Assembly: GCA_045533955.1 (NCBI GenBank)
Contig: JAZSIU010000017.1
Span: 1 to 64,000 of the forward strand
DNA: 64,000 nucleotides
Source: HGM04593 sp045533955
GTDB lineage: Bacteria > Bacteroidota > Bacteroidia > Bacteroidales > Bacteroidaceae
Reading direction: 5' to 3'
Below are positions 62,153 to 64,000 of this stretch, one piece after another (the stretch's first letter is position 1; every line of letters starts with the position of its first letter). The notes under the pieces were generated by a model. The model was given only the letters and a program-made list of their open reading frames with translations. It searched no databases and was not told where the DNA came from. The position numbers were made by a program, and so were the translations under genes.

Positions 62153-63376
62153 ATGTACACGATAGGCATATACATTTATATAGCTCTGGTGAAATTGGTG
62201 GCGCTCTTCGGACACAAAAAGGCCCGGAAGATGATTGCCGGACGCAAAGAGAGTTACGATAAAATAAAGCAAGGAATAGAACCCGAGGCCGAGTATCTGT
62301 GGTTCCACGTATCGTCGCTGGGCGAGTTTGAACAGGGGCGTCCGCTTATGGAGCGCATAAAAGCAGAATATCCGCAATATAAAATTGTACTCACATTCTT
62401 CTCGCCCTCGGGCTACGAGTCGGCCAAAAAATACCAATTTGCCGATATAATCTGCTATATGCCTTTCGATACAGTGCTCAACGCCCGACGCTTTGTGCGT
62501 ATGCTGCGCCCTAAAATGGCTTTTTTCGTAAAGTATGAATTTTGGATGAATTTTTTGGTCGAGCTCAGACGTAACAAAATACCCACATACAGTATATCGT
62601 CAATATTCCGCGCCGAGCAGGTGTTCTTCCGCCCGTGGGGATTCTTCTATCGTAAGGCGCTCAGATGCTTCGACCATCTGTACGTGCAGACAGAAAATTC
62701 AAAAAAACTACTCGCCGGCATCGGCATAAACTGCGTTACGGTAACAGGCGACACACGCTTCGACCGCGTGGCACGCATCCTTGAGGTTGCCCGTCAGTTG
62801 CCCCTAGTCGAGGCATTTGTCGAGGGCGGTCGCAAAATATTTATTGCAGGCAGCTCGTGGGGCCCCGACGAAGAGGTCTATATGCCCTATTTCCGCGGCA
62901 GCAAAGGCTGGAAACTTATCGTTGCCTCGCACGAGGTTGACGAGACGCGCATAAAAGAGATTACCGAGCGCGTCGATGGAGTGTGCGTGCGATACACAAA
63001 AGCCACAATGGACGAGGCTCGCGCAGCCGACTGCCTCATTATAGACTGCTTCGGGCTGCTCTCGTCAATCTATCGCTATGGCAATGTAGCATACGTTGGC
63101 GGAGGATTCGGAGTGGGGATACACAATATTCTCGAAGCGGCAGTCTATGGAATACCCGTATTCTTCGGTCCCAACAACGCAAAATTTCAAGAGGCGGCAG
63201 CCCTGAAGAAGTGTGGCGGAGGAATTGAGATACACGGCGCCGAGGATTTTGCCGAGCGTATGCGCACCTTTGACGAGAATCCCGCGGCGATGCGCGCGGC
63301 AGGCACAGCAGCCGGAGCATATGTTTCGGACAACTCGGGCGCAACCGATAAAATACTCTCGTCAATTAAATTTTGA
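62153..63376 (+). CDS. waaA: 3-deoxy-D-manno-octulosonic acid (Kdo) transferase
   Basis: 407-aa glycosyltransferase (GT-B, family 30) that adds Kdo to lipid A precursor. Seen: N-terminal membrane-associated helix (IGIYIYIALVKLVALFG), WFHVSSLGEFEQGRP, NPTF-like VKYEFWMNFL, FFRPWGFFY, TGDTRFDRV, GSSWGPDEE, and nucleotide-binding VGGGFGVGIHNILEAAVYG. It follows gltX closely. Together with LptB and the OstA-like protein it shows the cell makes LPS or LOS. Confidence 0.93.
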   Translation: MYTIGIYIYIALVKLVALFGHKKARKMIAGRKESYDKIKQGIEPEAEYLWFHVSSLGEFEQGRPLMERIKAEYPQYKIVLTFFSPSGYESAKKYQFADIICYMPFDTVLNARRFVRMLRPKMAFFVKYEFWMNFLVELRRNKIPTYSISSIFRAEQVFFRPWGFFYRKALRCFDHLYVQTENSKKLLAGIGINCVTVTGDTRFDRVARILEVARQLPLVEAFVEGGRKIFIAGSSWGPDEEVYMPYFRGSKGWKLIVASHEVDETRIKEITERVDGVCVRYTKATMDEARAADCLIIDCFGLLSSIYRYGNVAYVGGGFGVGIHNILEAAVYGIPVFFGPNNAKFQEAAALKKCGGGIEIHGAEDFAERMRTFDENPAAMRAAGTAAGAYVSDNSGATDKILSSIKF

Positions 63377-63474
63377 TAAAACAATGTAAATAACGACGCG
63401 GAAACAAGAAAAAACACTATCTTTATAGCGCAAAAAATAAAAAGACATATATAAACCCTTTAAAAACAAATATT

Positions 63475-64000
63475 ATGCAGTTTTTGACAGACGAAAAATT
63501 GGTGATTGTTGGTGCAGCAGGTATGATTGGCTCGAATATGGCACAATGTGCTTTGATGATGGGCCTTACAAAGAACCTCTGCTTGTATGATGTATTCTCG
63601 CCCGAGGGTGTTGCCGAGGAGATGCGTCAGAGTGGTTTCGACGAAGTGAACATCACTGCTACAACCGACGTAGCCGAGGCATTTAAGGATGCAAAGTATA
63701 TTATCTCATCGGGTGGTGCTCCCCGTAAAGAGGGTATGACACGCGAGGACTTGCTCGCAGGCAACTGTAAGATTGCCGAGGAGCTTGGTAAGAATATCAA
63801 GATCTACTGCCCCGATGTTAAGCACGTGGTTATTATCTTCAACCCCGCCGACCTTACAGGTCTTGTTACTCTCCTCTACTCGGGATTGAAGCCCGGTCAG
63901 GTTACTACACTCGCAGGCCTCGACTCGACACGCCTTCAGAGTGCTCTTGCCAAGAAATTCGGCGTAATGCAGAGCGAGGTAACAGGCTGTGCTACATACG
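63475..64000 (+). CDS. mdh: Malate dehydrogenase (5' part; cut by window end)
   Basis: First 175 codons of an NAD-dependent malate dehydrogenase, frame still open at the window end. Seen: nucleotide-binding VIVGAAGMIGSNMAQ, YIISSGGAPRKEGMTR (mobile substrate loop with Arg), FNPADLTGLVT, and TLAGLDSTRLQS. This longer-N-terminus type is usual for Bacteroidales. A TATCTTTA at 63418-63425 may be its -7 box. Confidence 0.94.
   Translation, partial: MQFLTDEKLVIVGAAGMIGSNMAQCALMMGLTKNLCLYDVFSPEGVAEEMRQSGFDEVNITATTDVAEAFKDAKYIISSGGAPRKEGMTREDLLAGNCKIAEELGKNIKIYCPDVKHVVIIFNPADLTGLVTLLYSGLKPGQVTTLAGLDSTRLQSALAKKFGVMQSEVTGCATY

Noticed and set aside
1..64000. Prophage, toxin-antitoxin, CRISPR-Cas or other defence genes
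   Set aside because: None of the genes shows such domains; all long frames fit housekeeping, envelope or metabolism families.

Overview
The window reads as a chromosomal core region of a Bacteroidales bacterium (phylum Bacteroidota), probably from the gut. Evidence: gene order (DUF177-rpmF-era-der; tig-clpP-clpX-recQ-guaB-PPIases-OstA-mutL), Bacteroidota-type families (BlaI/M56-TonB pair, fused SecDF, DUF2851, RluB with an Arg/Gly-rich head, DUF6576-type rhomboid tail), promoters of the TAnnTTTG (-7) type and almost no Shine-Dalgarno sequences. No prophage, CRISPR array, defence island or complete insertion sequence was seen. Almost every base is explained by conserved genes; the unusual signals are in the intergenic DNA and in one operon of foreign character.

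Layout. 1-2.0 kb: a membrane Ser/Thr kinase with a coiled-coil linker and WG repeats. 2.2-5.3 kb: DUF177, L32, Era, Der (ribosome assembly). 5.28-6.1 kb: a repeat patch with a 61-bp tandem repeat that copies the 3' end of der, two copies of a ~102-bp palindromic element and a 115-bp element with inverted ends. 6.1-8.6 kb: MlaF/MlaE (minus strand) and LptB (plus), lipid and LPS transport. 8.8-10.7 kb: BlaI regulator and M56 peptidase-TonB fusion behind a candidate operator. 11-16.8 kb: trigger factor, ClpP, ClpX, RecQ. 16.9-26.2 kb: GuaB, three periplasmic foldases, an OstA-like protein, a small membrane protein and MutL. 26.5-28.2 kb: an OmpA-family porin and two identical tRNA-Val(TAC) genes. 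28.4-38 kb: PurB, RluB-type pseudouridine synthase, AsnS, mannose-1-P guanylyltransferase, lytic transglycosylase, rRNA methyltransferase, PurD. 38-49.9 kb: a multi-pass membrane protein, a DedA-like protein, ZnuA and ZnuC without a permease, two LTA-synthase-like proteins, a radical SAM protein, RNase H, ArgS and two rhomboids. 50-56.8 kb: SecDF, DUF2851, PgpH-like HD phosphodiesterase. 57-60.1 kb: a cobalamin riboswitch followed by the anaerobic ribonucleotide reductase nrdD-nrdG. 60.3-64 kb: a repeated hairpin/promoter-like leader, GltX, KDO transferase WaaA and the start of malate dehydrogenase (cut by the window end).

Most notable observations. (1) The word GATC is nearly absent from the window (about nine by eye, where about 250 would be expected with equal base frequencies), and five of the nine are in the 2.7-kb nrdDG operon. 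This suggests genome-wide GATC avoidance and recent acquisition of nrdDG. (2) The same operon lies behind a B12 riboswitch although NrdD itself does not use B12. (3) Repeats after der copy the end of the gene itself. (4) The leader of gltX holds three serial hairpin plus TATATTTG-like units and a possible 23-codon ORF. No complete new system is demonstrated here; these are leads.
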